Position numbers and translations under genes: made by a program
Notes under the pieces: model-generated
Seen by the model: the letters and a program-made list of their open reading frames with translations, nothing else
Told to the model about the DNA's origin: nothing
The model's database searches: none
Part shown: one piece after another, positions 23,034-35,922 of the stretch
Position numbering within the stretch: the first letter of the stretch is position 1
How the letters are laid out: every line of letters starts with the position of its first letter
Assembly: GCA_025330725.1 (NCBI GenBank)
Contig: JAIWND010000054.1
Span: forward strand, 60,661-124,660
DNA from: Chlamydoabsidia padenii
Lineage: Eukaryota > Mucoromycota > Mucoromycetes > Mucorales > Cunninghamellaceae
Length of the DNA stretch: 64,000 nucleotides
Reading direction: 5' to 3'

Positions 23034-25526
23034 CTATTCTAGATTGATTTTCGCCATAATGGAGGGTATGGCATCACGATAAGAAGTATGGCCTTCTAAA
23101 TCAAACGATATGTTTTCAACACCATCGAAAGGAACGGGTGCCAGCCCACCAACCTTGGTTTCCAGTGAATGCAGACGATACACATAAGCTAAAAGAATAT
23201 ATATATATATAAGCGAGTTAGATGACTGATTCAATACTATGTTTTTTTACGATTTACCTAACACCCAATCATCTTCTGTATAACAGTTAACAAACCGACC
23301 GGAAACCACTGATTTGACATTTCCCCATAGTTCAGCATCTTCACTAGGAATAGGCGCACCCATTAATATGACATGATCAATTACACCAAAGATTTTACGA
23401 CTGTCGTATCCGGCATTGTTTATTTTTTATTTTTATTGATTGATTACATAAAGTAATCAAGTCAAGTTTTTTATTTTTTATTTTTGAAGAGATGATCGAC
23501 ATATGTCAAGACCCTGACAGTCGATCAATCACGTTTTTATTTTTTTATGATCGGGATTCAAATATCCAGATCAGTTTTTTTTTTATTTTGGAATCGTAAT
23601 TTACTTTGTGAACACAAGAAAGAGACCAGCCAACCAGGATTCGTATATCGAATAAATGAAGCTGTGTCATCATTAATCTTTTTTTCTTTTTTAACAAGTG
23701 TGTGGGTAATCTGATATTTCTTTTTTCTTTACTCTTATTTTTATAATAAAAGGTTACTTTTCAAACTCGTATTCCATATACTATATACATATCACACCAA
23801 CACCACAACGACGATATAGTTCCTGTAAGCATTGCCAAATCACCAAGCTTCCACAACTATAGCCAATCTATCATTTTCAAAAAGTCGTGTGAGATATATA
23901 TATATAACCGTTTGCATGGTGTTTTCTTACCAGATTACATGGACGTTTTCCTTGTACCCTTTCTTCCAAAGTGTCAGCCAAGACTATGCAAAAAAAAAAA
24001 AAAAAAAAAAAAAAATTGAGATCATTTGTTTCTTTTAATGTATAATCTGGTTACTACTATTACCTATTCCAGCCTTTTTGCTTCGGTCCACTGCGATTTG
24101 CCAAGGATCGTCAATGATATCAGCCACTTTTAGTAGAGTGGCAGGCAAAGCCACGGCAGCAAAAAAGGCATGCAATGCTGTTTGTTTCGCCACTTCCATA
24201 CCGGCATATCGAAGTGCTTGGTTGCTGAGGAATTTTCGGAATGCATAGCCTAGATCTTGAAGAGTTTTCCGTTCGTACTCTAAACAAAAGGTGTCGGTTT
24301 TTTCCCTGCGGTTGACTTGTTGGAATGCTTTGATCCATGGAGTCTAGTATAATACAAACATGTTTTAAATGATATCAATCGATCCAATCACTCTTATGAG
24401 TGTACATTACCTTTGTTTCGTCCATATCGTCTAGTAGAAATCCAGTAACACAAATGTTTGCCTAATTATTATTCACTTGATTAGTTCATCCTCCAATTTT
24501 TTTTTCTTTTCTGGAACTTACGGTTAATGTAGGTATAGGTGGTATATCTTTGTCAACCAAGATCTGTTCAAACCCAAATTCATTCAAACCTTGAGTTCTT
24601 CTATGCATCTTGAAGCCTGCCAAACCACCCCCTGTAAGACCAAACAGACTGGTTACCAAAGCGATCCCACCAGCAGTAGCAAAGAAGGTTGCCCCAGTCA
24701 AACCAACGATTAAAGGTGCCAATAATGGAGCCGCCAGACCACCAGTGAGAGCTATAGATCGAAAGAGAGAGAGTCAATGAGTAACACCAAGAATGATTGT
24801 ATCCAATTTACTTACCAATGACAGCCCCACCGCCTACGACACCAGCACCTGTAGCCAGCCATCGAAACATCTTCTTCTTGCTGTTGTTTTGATCCATGGA
24901 TGATTTCGCCGAAGAATTCATTAGAGAAGATTGGTCGCCTTCTTTTTCCTGGGATTTTTCTTGAAGGGTAAAGTACATTTGTTGCCCCAGACCTTTTTCT
25001 ATTGCTGCCAATTCTTGTCCTTCCAACCCCATGGCCAATGTCATTGCGTATAAGAATTGTCGTGTTCGGGCGTCGTATGTAATATCTGAAGGTGTTTTAC
25101 CGTCTCTGTTGTAATAATAGTAAAAAAAAAAAAGTTAGAATAAGAGGGGACGTGGTTTATTGTAAAACTTACTTTGTTGATTCTTGATCCACATTCAAAG
25201 CTATTGAGAGCAAGTCCAGGAGAAGGTCGATACGAATGTCGGTTGGTTTAGTGACAAGTTCCACGGCCTTTTCTTGTGATAAAGAAGTCGTCATTGTTGC
25301 TAAAGAAAAAAAAAAAAAGCAATAGATTAGTGTTAGTCATATTTTTAATTGAAGACTATGCTTTACCTTTTTCTTCACAGGTGAGACCGATACGAGGAAG
25401 GACTTTTTGCCACCATGGAATAGTCCAGTCAGTACCCAAGTTCACTTCATTATCAGCCAAAACAAATTGTATGATACGAGCCACAGCAAGTTTTTGTTCA
25501 CCTTGGCATTCATGTAAATGTGGCAT
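23034..25526 (-). CDS. TMCO4 / Mil1-like membrane alpha/beta-hydrolase (DUF726)
   Basis: Ten exons: 25367-25526, 25173-25299, 24816-25105, 24522-24751, 24411-24461, 24064-24343, 23931-23983, 23782-23867, 23258-23400 and 23034-23188, giving 524 residues. Family hallmarks are DGKTPSDITYDARTRQFLYA, a Gly-rich hydrophobic double segment (GGGAVIGALTGGLAAPLLAP, then LIVGLTGATFFATAGGIALV), GFKMHRRTQGLNEFGF, CVTGFLLDDMDET, ALRYAGMEVAKQTALHAF and KVADIIDDPWQIAVDRS. The hydrolase elbow reads IGYSCGS (GxSxG kept), followed by VIDHVILMGAPIP and VVSGRFVNCYTEDDWVL. The yeast relative Mil1 works with clathrin adaptor AP-1; the biochemical activity is unproven. Intron 8 (23401-23781) is unusually long and seems to contain inserted DNA. 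Confidence 0.85.
23420..23570. repeat. AT-rich insertion-like DNA with inverted repeats in an intron
   Basis: Inside the oversized intron are GATTAC-ATAAA-GTAATC, a GATCGAC...GTCGATC pair around GACATATGTC, repeated TTTTTATTTTTTATTTTT tracts and a TCGGGATTCAAAT copy of the promoter motif (23551-23563). No coding capacity is seen. It may be a non-autonomous insertion, but no clear ends or target-site duplication were found. Confidence 0.4.
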
Positions 25527-25649
25527 TGTAAACTAAAAGAGAGGAAGGTTAAAAAAGGACAAGGTGATTAAAAAAAGTCTTTTTATTTTAAAATGCGGCC
25601 TAAGCGGGGATTAAAACGAATAATATGCTAAAACACCTAATCTATAGTT

Positions 25650-26107
25650 TCACAATCCACCTCGTCGTTTCTGTTCTTCAGCCATCTTCCTAAAAAGTGC
25701 CATTGTTTGATCTTCTTTTGCCTTGTAATCCGCTAGTTTATCCTTGATGGGTCCTAACCGTTGTTCTTTCCGTTCTTCAAACCTAGCTTGTCGTCGTTCC
25801 TTGTTACGTTGTTCGATCGCCAAGCGTGCCTTGTAGTCGTCACTTCCACCATAGATATCCTGATCATTCAATTCCACATCCGGACTCCTTTCCCTTCGTC
25901 GTTGTGCATTGGTCGCTCGTTTTTCCGCTAGTTTCCCTTCCCGTCCATCCAACTTTGGTACTGCTTCGTTGATATAATCGTTCGTACGGCGTTTCTGGGC
26001 ACGATAGTCGGCTTTACGTTCACGTCGTTCTTTTTCCTGATGTTCTTCCCAATCTATCATCACACACAAAATAAAAGAATCGAGTTAACATGACATGATT
26101 CATAAAG

Positions 26108-26144
<37 letters not shown>

Positions 26145-26786
26145 CCTTACCCACTTGATCGAATTTTTTACTAGGTGGTAGACTGGGGCCGACATTCGCC
26201 CTTCGTCCTCCTGAGTTGCTGCCTCCTGGGTTGCTGCTGCCACGACTTGTCATTGAATCCACCTTGTCCTTGATATAGGTTAATTCGTCGGTATCCACAT
26301 TCTTGGCAAAAGACCATTTGTAAGAGGTTGTATCAGAAGAAGCGACGTGTGCTGAATTGATACCCTTGTAGTATTTATCTATTAAAAAAATAGATCCAAT
26401 CATAATATTTCCTCAAGTTAGTATGCCTGTTTCCCTTGTTACAGCAGCTACTTACCTTCCAACTCGTATCGATTCCAGGCTTTGACGAACTTTTTAAAAT
26501 AATAGCGAGCATCCTTGGCATCCAATTCGTTAAAGTATTTTCGTTTCTTTTCCTTGAGCCATATCCGGTATTCGCTAGCCTTTTCAAAATAGTCATCTTC
26601 GGTTATAGCTACCAAACAGTAAAGAGGGATTAGTCAGAGGTCTTGTTTTGTTTTGTGTGGCAACTTACGTTTGATCGTAGATGGAAGTTCGCTTGATGAT
26701 TCAGATCTGCTGCTTTTGGACTTTTTGGATCTTCGGTGGTCGTCCGATTTGTCGTGGTCGTCTCGATGATGTCGTCGTGAGCCCAT
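25650..26786 (-). CDS. Conserved charged nuclear-type protein
   Basis: Four exons, 26669-26786, 26456-26608, 26151-26378 and 25650-26053, give 300 residues. The N-terminus is His/Asp/Ser/Arg-rich (MGSRRHHRDDHDKSDDHRRS). A compact domain follows: ITEDDYFEKASEYRIWLKE, KKRKYFNELDAKDARYYFKK, FVKAWNRYELEDKYYKGI, then TTSYKWSFAKN. The C-terminal half is a long charged helix (WEEHQEKERRERKADYRAQK, ARLAIEQRNKERRQARFEER) ending KRRGGL. The DDYF-x-WLKEE-ARxxFxxFVxxWN pattern belongs to a eukaryotic protein family I have met in plants and animals but cannot name with confidence. Charge and composition suggest an RNA-processing or nuclear role; this is inference. Confidence 0.75.
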
Positions 26787-27465
26787 ATTGTTATATCAAT
26801 TAGTAAGTTAAAACAGGCAGAAGAGAAAAAAAAAAAAAAAAATAAGGAAAGAAAGAGAGACGACCCGCTGTCCGAATTTTATGATTTCAAATACCGCCAT
26901 TCTTGGGGTCATAGAAAACAGAGTCGCCCACCTCCCGATAAGACCAAAAGGGATGGATAGATAATTCATTTTTACTTTTTCCTATTTCATACCATTTGAT
27001 GTTCTCTCTTTGATGATAGACGATCACTACAAAAACTTGATTGAACCAACTCTGCACCTTCCTTTTTGGTTAACACTCCATTACATTTATCGCCTACTTG
27101 TAAACGTGTACTTTTTATGCGGCTGGGAAAAAGTGTCCTGTCTTTATTTCGAGTCCCGATAGTAACTGGTGAGGTACATGAAACATTTGTGTAACGGCCA
27201 GGGTATCTTGGAAGCTGTAAAATAAGACTATGCTCTATTGCTTTATGAAGGTATTCAGTAATATAATAAATGATTCAAATCATCTTTCATCTCATTAATT
27301 AGAATGGTTCTTTTGATCAGGAAAATGTCGGGATTTAAATTTCTAACAATGAACCAGATGGAATTTTTTTTTTTAGTCTCTCTCTCTCTTTACATTTTTT
27401 ATTTTTTATTTTTTTATTTATTTTTTAATATTTTTATCCACCTGCAAATTAAACATACAACACTC
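26787..27465. other. Divergent promoter region
   Basis: About 680 bp between divergent genes. Contains TTTCAAATACCGCC (26885-26897), GAGTCCCGATAG (near 27150), GTCGGGATTTAAAT (27327-27340) and T-rich tracts just before the plus-strand gene. Confidence 0.5.
27328..27340 (+). promoter_or_regulatory. TCGGGATTTAAAT motif
   Basis: A copy of the recurring motif 125 bp upstream of the HTH/Myb gene start, in the gene's sense orientation. Confidence 0.5.
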
Positions 27466-28522
27466 ATGAAGCCGTCAATACCAGTCGCCAATTTGACTAA
27501 CACCAATCCTGATGCAATACGATGGTTTATAATCGGAGCTTATCAAGCTGGTGCTTCTGAAACTGAAATTGTCTCCCTCACCAACCTCTCAAGGTATACC
27601 ATTCGTTATACTATTGCTTCCTTTGTACGAACTGGCCTTCCACACTTACGAAAGCAAAAAGGTAAGTAAAGCAACATTATTGCTTATTTCTCTTATACTC
27701 ACTACAATACTTTCTTTTGATAGAACATAAACCCAAGATACAGAATGACAACCTGGCTTATCAATATAAAACACCATTGTCTAATATGGATAACGAGGAT
27801 GGCGGCCTCTCAGACAGTAGCTCTGACGAAGAAGACGAAGAAGACGAAGAAATGAATACTGGTGATAACAACGACGTCAAGGTAAAATAAATAACTTGTC
27901 AAATTCAAGTATATACATACAAAAAGAGAATCTGACCCTTTGATATGTTGATTATTCTTAATTTAGAAAGAAGAACAAAATGAAGACCAACAAGTCTGGA
28001 AGAACTCACTCTTACTTCGACGAAAAGGTAATTCTACAGCAAGAGATACAATGGAATATGTCTTGTATAAAGGTCGAAAATTTGAAGAAAAGGTAAGTCT
28101 TGCTTGCATAGTGAAAATATTAGAAACCAGCTTCAAACTCATCTCTCTCTCTTTATATATATATATATATATATATATAGCGTCTTAATACATGGCAGAA
28201 ACAACATTATCGAAAACTGTATCGACCACCTCCTTCACCTCCTCATGATGTCTTGATTCGACCCAAATCTGAACCTTACAGCCCACCCACTTCACCAGAA
28301 TCAAGTCATACTCCGACTCCTACCAAAACTTCTTTTGGGCTCTGGTCTCAACAAGATGATAAGATCTTATTGCGACATATCTTGACAAGAACTGGCAATT
28401 GGGATAAACTGGATCAAGTATTTGATGGGAAACACTCGGTCAGTGATTGTATCGAACGGTGGGATGTCTTGCAATATTATTTGATCAAGGAATTGAAAAA
28501 AACAGGTACTTCCAGTTGGTGA
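27466..28522 (+). CDS. HTH + Myb/SANT-like DNA-binding protein
   Basis: Four exons, 27466-27661, 27724-27881, 27967-28092 and 28181-28522, give 273 residues. Residues 15-65 (RWFIIGAYQAGASETEIVSL then TNLSRYTIRYTIASFVRTG) look like a homeodomain-like helix-turn-helix of the kind seen in transposases and bacterial regulators. A very acidic stretch follows (SDEEDEEDEEMN). The C-terminal 60 residues (FGLWSQQDDKILLRHILTRT, NWDKLDQVFDGKHSVSDCIERW) match a Myb/SANT repeat with three spaced aromatic residues. A Pro/Ser-rich linker separates the two. The combination suggests a transcription factor with a transposase-derived HTH; no orthologue is recognised. Start chosen as the first ATG after a stop-rich leader. 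Confidence 0.75.
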
Positions 28523-28793
28523 ATCTCTCTCTCTCTGGTATGGCAGCTCTATTAGTATCATTACTCCCCCTCCCCCACACACACTTTTTTTTTTTTTAAT
28601 AGTATAGCTTATTTACCCTCTTCTAGTTTAACCCTATATATATCATATGCTTATGTAACCCCACCCCTTCATTGCTGCCATCAATCTTTTAATAAATAAA
28701 AAAAATAACATTTTATCCATATTCAATAAAAAAGGACATCTATTGTAGTAGCATTTGTTAATGATAAAAGTAATCCCAATGAAGGGATAAAGA

Positions 28794-31516
28794 TTATGCT
28801 TTATTCGATAGAGATATAAGTGGTAAAACTTGATTAATAAAAGTAGGTAGTAAAACGGATGATGTTATGCTATTGGGAGGAAGTATATGGGGTATATAAT
28901 TATTCTGTTCTAAGGATCGGTTCACACCAAACAAGTCATCATCTTCATCATCTTCATCGTCAGACCATAATGCTTCTTGTTCTTGTTCTTGTCGTCGTTG
29001 TTGTTGATCCATCATCATCATTCTGAGTCGTCGTTTTTCCAATTGGCGCCATTTCCGATCACGATGATAAGCACAAATCACATCCAGTTCTTTTTCCAAC
29101 GATTGTTCTTGTTCGGGGTCCAAATCCACCTGGTTCCAAAACTCGTCCATTTTCCATTGTTGTTGTTGTTGTTGTTGTTGTTGTGTCGCAAAGTGAGTAC
29201 GTGATAACCAAGTATCCACAAAACCGATCAAATCCGTAAAGAGCCGAGATTCCGTTTGAGTATGAACCTTGTGTACAAATCGATAAAATGATGCTTCGTG
29301 GCGTTTCACCAGTTCAATAAAAGGTTGGATCGTGTCCAAAGCAGAGGATGGTTGGACTTTGTCGACCACTTGGACCAGATCATCCATAAAATATTTCAGT
29401 TCATACAATGTGGTTCCCATGTCGGCGGCTTGGTAGACTTGGGCAAGAGGTTGGTATAAGATGGACATCACCGATTGTAATAGTGATCCAGTCGCACCTT
29501 GCAATAGGAGATCCATCCACCGGGTTTGATCTTGTCGTCTTGCATACAGGTGCCAGAGTCGTTGAATGTCTTTCCAATAGATGGTGGTATCTTGTTTGTG
29601 TTGTGAGAAGGCAATATCCTGGAGTTGAGTTGGTGTGAGTATAGGTTCGATATCAGGGTGCTTTAATACGAACAGCAATGCATCAGTGGGTGATAATCCT
29701 ACATACATATATACATACATAAAGAATTAATTAAAAAATTTCAAGTTGTCCCCCTTTATTACCTTCTAATGTATTGTCATTGTAGTGTCGTTCCGATATC
29801 ACTGCATTATAAAGCTTGTTGCAAATCATAGGATTCACCGTCTTTTCCAGTACCTTGATATCCTTTTGCAGAGTGTCCATTTCTTCTTGAAGGTTCATCA
29901 ATATGGTTCTAAAATTAAAACAGTTAGTTCGTGTGACAGTAATCCCCGTTTTACCTTTGCATGAGACTTTGACCACCAAAAGGTCTTGCCAAGAATAGAT
30001 CCAACATAGCTTTTACCATGCGCATAGGATTATAAATCTTCATAAAAGTCGCCAAGGTACGATAGGGCATGAATGCATGGGTTTTTTTTAGTTGGTTCCT
30101 GTTTTCCATTGCCAGTTCAGACACTACTAATTGTTTATGCAGTGTGAATGCAAAACTTGATATATAAAGTTAGTGAGTAAACAAAATAGAATAATGATGC
30201 ATACTATTAACTCACCAAAGTCGACCCCATTCAAATACCTTCTTCATAGAGTTTGGTAAATCTTGCCAATGTTCAGTAGCCTTGATCACATTCAATAGTT
30301 CAATACATCCACCAGGTCGAAATAGCAGTTGTTTGAGTTCACCCAATTCTTGGTCCAAGGAGGCGAGTGTATCATCAATATGTTGTTGGTATCGTTGTTG
30401 GTCCAAGATCAATGCAGAATCTAATTGTTGTCGAAGTAAAACATCCTGTTTATCCAAATCCTTGTTTAAATCCCATTCTCTCGTCATGATGACGGTATCT
30501 GACTTTTTTACTATATCCTCGTCATCTGTATCGCCACTTGTTGTTGAGTATGGTTCGTTCGGTGAGAGGAATTGTTGAAATAGTTGAGATTGTCGCAAGA
30601 TAGGAATAGATGCCACCTTGTGTAAGAATGTCCGCAACCGTCGTCGATCCATTTCACCCCAGGGTAAATCATCTTGTTGGCTGTTGCTCTTTGTTGTTGT
30701 TGATGATGATCGTACTTTGGCAGGGACAGATGGAATATCATTGAGTTCAGGGAATTGTGATCGTAGTCGTTTCGTCAATTGTCGGAAATCACAATGTCGC
30801 CTAGCAGCATAACGTAACGTCTGTTGTTGTTCATTAGTGTCATTGATATTACTGGTTTCAATGATAAAATAGGTATGTTGTACTTTTGTTGTGGTAGGGA
30901 GTATACGTCGGAGTCGATGACGGTGATTGTCCAGTCGTTGTACAGATATAATGTTAATACCATACATCACAGACGGTTCAGGTACATTGACGTTTGTCAT
31001 CATATTTAAAGCAGAGTCATGTGAAGATGAGGATGGTAATGATACTAGTGGTGATGGAACTTCAGAATAGTCAGATGTCACAGTGTTGGCAAAGTAAGAT
31101 AATTCCTTGGCGTCACATTGGATGAGTTTCCCTAGTAGAAGACCGATCATTTTCTTGAATTTGGTCACCATCGCCCGCCTTTCGAGAGCTTCTTGTGTTG
31201 CAGGTGGCACCCAAGTACAGGGTTGTCGTTGATACCATTCCGTTAAAAAGAGTTGCCATTGAGCCCAAAAGGTGGTTTTTTGTTCTTCAGGTTGACAATG
31301 AATTAATGGAAATGGTTGGATCAAATCATGGATAATGAATCGTATAAAAGGCAGATCTTGAGTTGTCGTTACTTGTTTGATTGTTGTTGTTGTTGTTGTT
31401 GATAAATAAACCAGATCAGGACATGATTTTTGAAGATGAGACCATTCTTGATCAATTTCCAGCCGGATGAGTTCCTTTTTCAAATAGTGTAGTTGTATAG
31501 GTGATAGTTTCATCAA
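28794..31516 (-). CDS. PX-domain protein, Lec1 / YPR097W-like
   Basis: Large peripheral membrane protein, four exons, 30216-31516, 29955-30155, 29763-29908 and 28794-29698, giving 850 residues. The N-terminal region (MKLSPIQLHYLKKELIRLEI) fits the PX-associated domain. The PX core lies at about residues 195-330: YFIIETS, a HCDFRQLTKRLRSQFPEL loop with the Arg expected to contact phosphoinositide, and VPAKV. The second half has the helical region of DUF3818-type proteins: PYRTLATFMKIYNPMRMVKA, LFLARPFGGQSLMQR, TLQKDIKVLEKTV, SPTDALLFVLKHPDIEP and FYRFVHKVHTQTESRLFTDL. A polyQ, an acidic patch and a short C-terminal tail follow. Yeast Lec1 affects sterol distribution and lipid droplets; equivalence is inferred from domain order. 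Confidence 0.82.
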
Positions 31517-31664
31517 GTAGTAATAGTAGTAATAATAGTAATAGTAGTAATAGTATATATGTATGTATGGTATAAAAAAAAAAGTAATGTAAAATGGAAA
31601 GAGAAGGAATAGTAAAGGAATAAAAAGGAGTTTTTTGATTTATTCTATTCAAACGGAGGGATAG

Positions 31665-31677
31665 GCGGGGTTTAAAA
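31665..31677 (+). promoter_or_regulatory. GCGGGGTTTAAAA motif
   Basis: A copy of the recurring motif about 150 bp upstream of the PX-protein gene, in the short space between that gene's start and the 3' end of the SRPK gene. Confidence 0.45.
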
Positions 31678-31706
31678 ATCACACTAAACAAAAGAGGAAG
31701 AGGAGA

Positions 31707-33478
<1,772 letters not shown>

Positions 33479-34043
33479 TCATCTGTGTTGGCAAATATAA
33501 AACCCGACAGAGGCAATAATGAGATCGTCGATATAGGCGTCATTTAAAAATAATCAGTGAGTATAATTTTTCGTTCATTAATGCGAACTGTGATGGCCAA
33601 TGTCCTGTATAAGACTGTTATATTTTGACAATGCATGGGTTTTGATCATCTGATTTTTTCTTTTTCACATCATATAAAAGAGTTTTGGGGATGTACACCT
33701 CCTTAACAAACAATAACAACAACATGTCGGTCAATTCTTGGAATGAGAATATGACTTGCAACCCTTCTTTGGGAGGGAAGGATACGGGACTTCGACCAAC
33801 AGTAAGTGAAAAAGAAAAGGAAATCACATACTTCCACATAATACTAACTGATATTTCATTTTCCGCTTACTCGACGAAAAATTCAAGTTACCCGGCAATA
33901 ATCTGTAAAAGGTTCCTCTTTTGTCTTGACAACATAGTACAAGTTTTATTAAAATAAAAAATAACAAGAAAATAAATGGTAGTTCAAAAAGCAATGATAC
34001 ATTGGAAAAAAAAAAATAGCCAGTTAGTATATGTGGTCAGCGA

Positions 34044-34070
34044 GTGTGTGTGTGTGTGTGTGTGTGTGTG
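34044..34070. repeat. (GT)13 microsatellite
   Basis: Perfect GT dinucleotide repeat between gene-free segments. Confidence 0.9.
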
Positions 34071-34197
34071 GATTCATAACAAGTGGCCAGATCAGCATGA
34101 ATTGATCGTTTGTAAATAGTGAAACTGACTCCTATACATGTGATTCTCTCATTTACCACATTGATTGACAAGGGTTTGCTCCATTGAATTGATTGGC

Positions 34198-34330
34198 TCA
34201 CCATCAATTTTCACACTCTATCACTTTCCTTCACCTTCTTCTTCTTTCCGCTCTACTTCTGCCACTGCCAATGTGGTCAGCCAGGTTTCAACGGTTATCC
34301 AATCAAACAATTCATGTAGTAATGAAGCCA
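34198..34330 (+). repeat. Dispersed repeat, copy 2
   Basis: Matches the minus strand of 20865-21055, including CCACTGCCAATGTGGTCAGC and CACCATCAATTTTCACA, with scattered substitutions and an 11-nt difference. A GCGGGATTTAAAA motif follows at 34344-34356. Confidence 0.7.
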
Positions 34331-34490
34331 GAATGTAATGCTGGCGGGATTTAAAATAAACTCCGATCAATGCAAAAAAGAAACAAAAATGGATCATGAC
34401 TGGTACCTGAGTATCAGAGATATTGGATGGGATCAGGATTTGAATCTGAATGCCCCATGCAATCTGCATAAACGAATCTATTTGCCCAAT
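34221..34490 (-). CDS. Possible last exon of a small membrane protein (dispersed-repeat copy 2)
   Basis: An open frame after a GCAAATAG acceptor reads MQIAWGIQIQILIPSNISDT, VPVMIHFCFFFALIGVYFKS, HYILASLLHELFDWITVE, then WLTTLAVAEVERKEEEGEGK and stop. It has one strong hydrophobic segment and an acidic/basic tail. The WLTTLAVAE end is shared with the decayed copy at 20865-21055. A weakly similar pattern (VPV...H..L....DW) occurs on the plus strand at 52358-52543. No family is recognised. Upstream exons were not resolved, so this may be a fragment. Confidence 0.4.
   Translation of the reverse strand: MGQIDSFMQIAWGIQIQILIPSNISDTQVPVMIHFCFFFALIGVYFKSRQHYILASLLHELFDWITVETWLTTLAVAEVERKEEEGEGK
34344..34356 (+). 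promoter_or_regulatory. GCGGGATTTAAAA motif
   Basis: A perfect copy of the recurring motif, here inside the 34221-34469 open frame and next to dispersed-repeat copy 2 rather than clearly in a promoter. Confidence 0.35.
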
Positions 34491-35585
34491 GATACATAAA
34501 ATTTTACCATATCATACACCCAACAATTGTAATTACATACGTATAAAGCAAGTCATTGTAGCGTTTCAAGTTTTTGTTTATTGAGAATAGAGACTACTAA
34601 TTACATATTAAAAAAGGGGAATACACTATACTAAAAGCAAATTACACTAAGATGGCCATCACCACTTATTGCCACCAGCTTGATTCCAATAGTGTCACTA
34701 TTTCCATAATCCATCATTACATGTCAATCCTATTTGTCATACCAAAGAGATTTCTACAATTTCAATGTGGAAATGCAATTTAACCAAATACACCAGTATT
34801 TCGAAGGAGTAGATCAAACTTCCAAACGTGATCGATTACCTACAACATAACAAACAGTGGAACGATGATGATGTGTTAAGCTGGTGATCCAATTGCAAGG
34901 TTGATCAAAAGTGGTGAGTTGGTGACATGAATAGATTGATGATATTGGATGTGGAAGGGATTGTTGTAACAAGGCATGTGGATTATCCTTAGTACATAGA
35001 AGACCATTCTTGTGTAGCGATTATCAGAGTATTCCTATTATGATACGGCCATTCGTTTCCCTACAATCAGATATACAGTTAGTAAGTTGGAATGATAACT
35101 GAAGAGTATATACCTACCTTATAATCGACCGCAAGGCAAACAGTAACTAGTATATCAAATTCATAACCAATTTGGTGTCAGTAGTAAAGACATGACCTAA
35201 AATTAAAAAAATAAAAATAAAAAGGATTATTTTTAGTCAAATCAAGCGAAGTGAAGTAGGGGGAGGTATGTACAAACTTGATACCAAGCGTCAGGATGAG
35301 TTGGCCATAATATACATCCTATGTAGTCAAAAATAGAGAAGAGTGAAAAGTATACCACTTGCAAGTATTCATATACATATCCCGACTTACCTTATCATTC
35401 TGTTCACACATCCTTAAAAGTAGGCAGCAGAGTCTTCAACTTATCGTAAAATAGAGAGAGAGATGTTAAAAGTAAGAGTGATTATGTGTCAAATTCAAAT
35501 TCTTACCCAAGTTGCAGACAAAGACCTTCGAAAGGCGTTTCCCTTCGTCAATGTTATACATTCATAGAGTGATAGCTCAAGAATC

Positions 35586-35586
<1 letters not shown>

Positions 35587-35641
<55 letters not shown>
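35587..35641. repeat. (TAA)n microsatellite, about 18 units
   Basis: Perfect trinucleotide run of about 55 bp. Confidence 0.95.
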
Positions 35642-35642
<1 letters not shown>

Positions 35643-35889
35643 GTGAGTCGACTTCAAACAGTTGCAAGTTGGGAAAACACGAAACTGCCTGTTTGCTAAA
35701 GTCATACCTATAGTGGAAGCACAAGTTGTTGTTGCTGTTGTCGTTAAAACGGTAAAAGGATAGTTTTGGTTGAATAGTGATGTGTAGAAGTGGGTGCACT
35801 AGATTGTGGGTGAAAGAGGAGAAAGAAAGTGTGGCAACTTCCCCCATCCCCCTTTTTTTTTTTTTTATAGGTTTGACAGCCAACCGAAA

Positions 35890-35900
35890 TTCAAATCCCG
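35890..35900 (-). promoter_or_regulatory. TTCAAATCCCG motif
   Basis: A copy of the recurring motif ending only 23 nt before the ATG taken for the Lcb2-tail chimeric gene, so it would lie in its promoter or 5' leader. Confidence 0.4.
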
Positions 35901-35922
35901 GCCGCTTGAGATTCTTTTAATT

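Noticed and set aside
31453..31691. Minus-strand frame upstream of the PX gene as an N-terminal extension
   Set aside because: Different frame from the PX protein, Leu/Tyr run from a (AGT)n microsatellite; the ATG at 31516 gives the conserved N-terminus.
35587..35641. TAA/ATT run considered as a CRISPR-like or structured array
   Set aside because: Simple trinucleotide microsatellite with no spacers.
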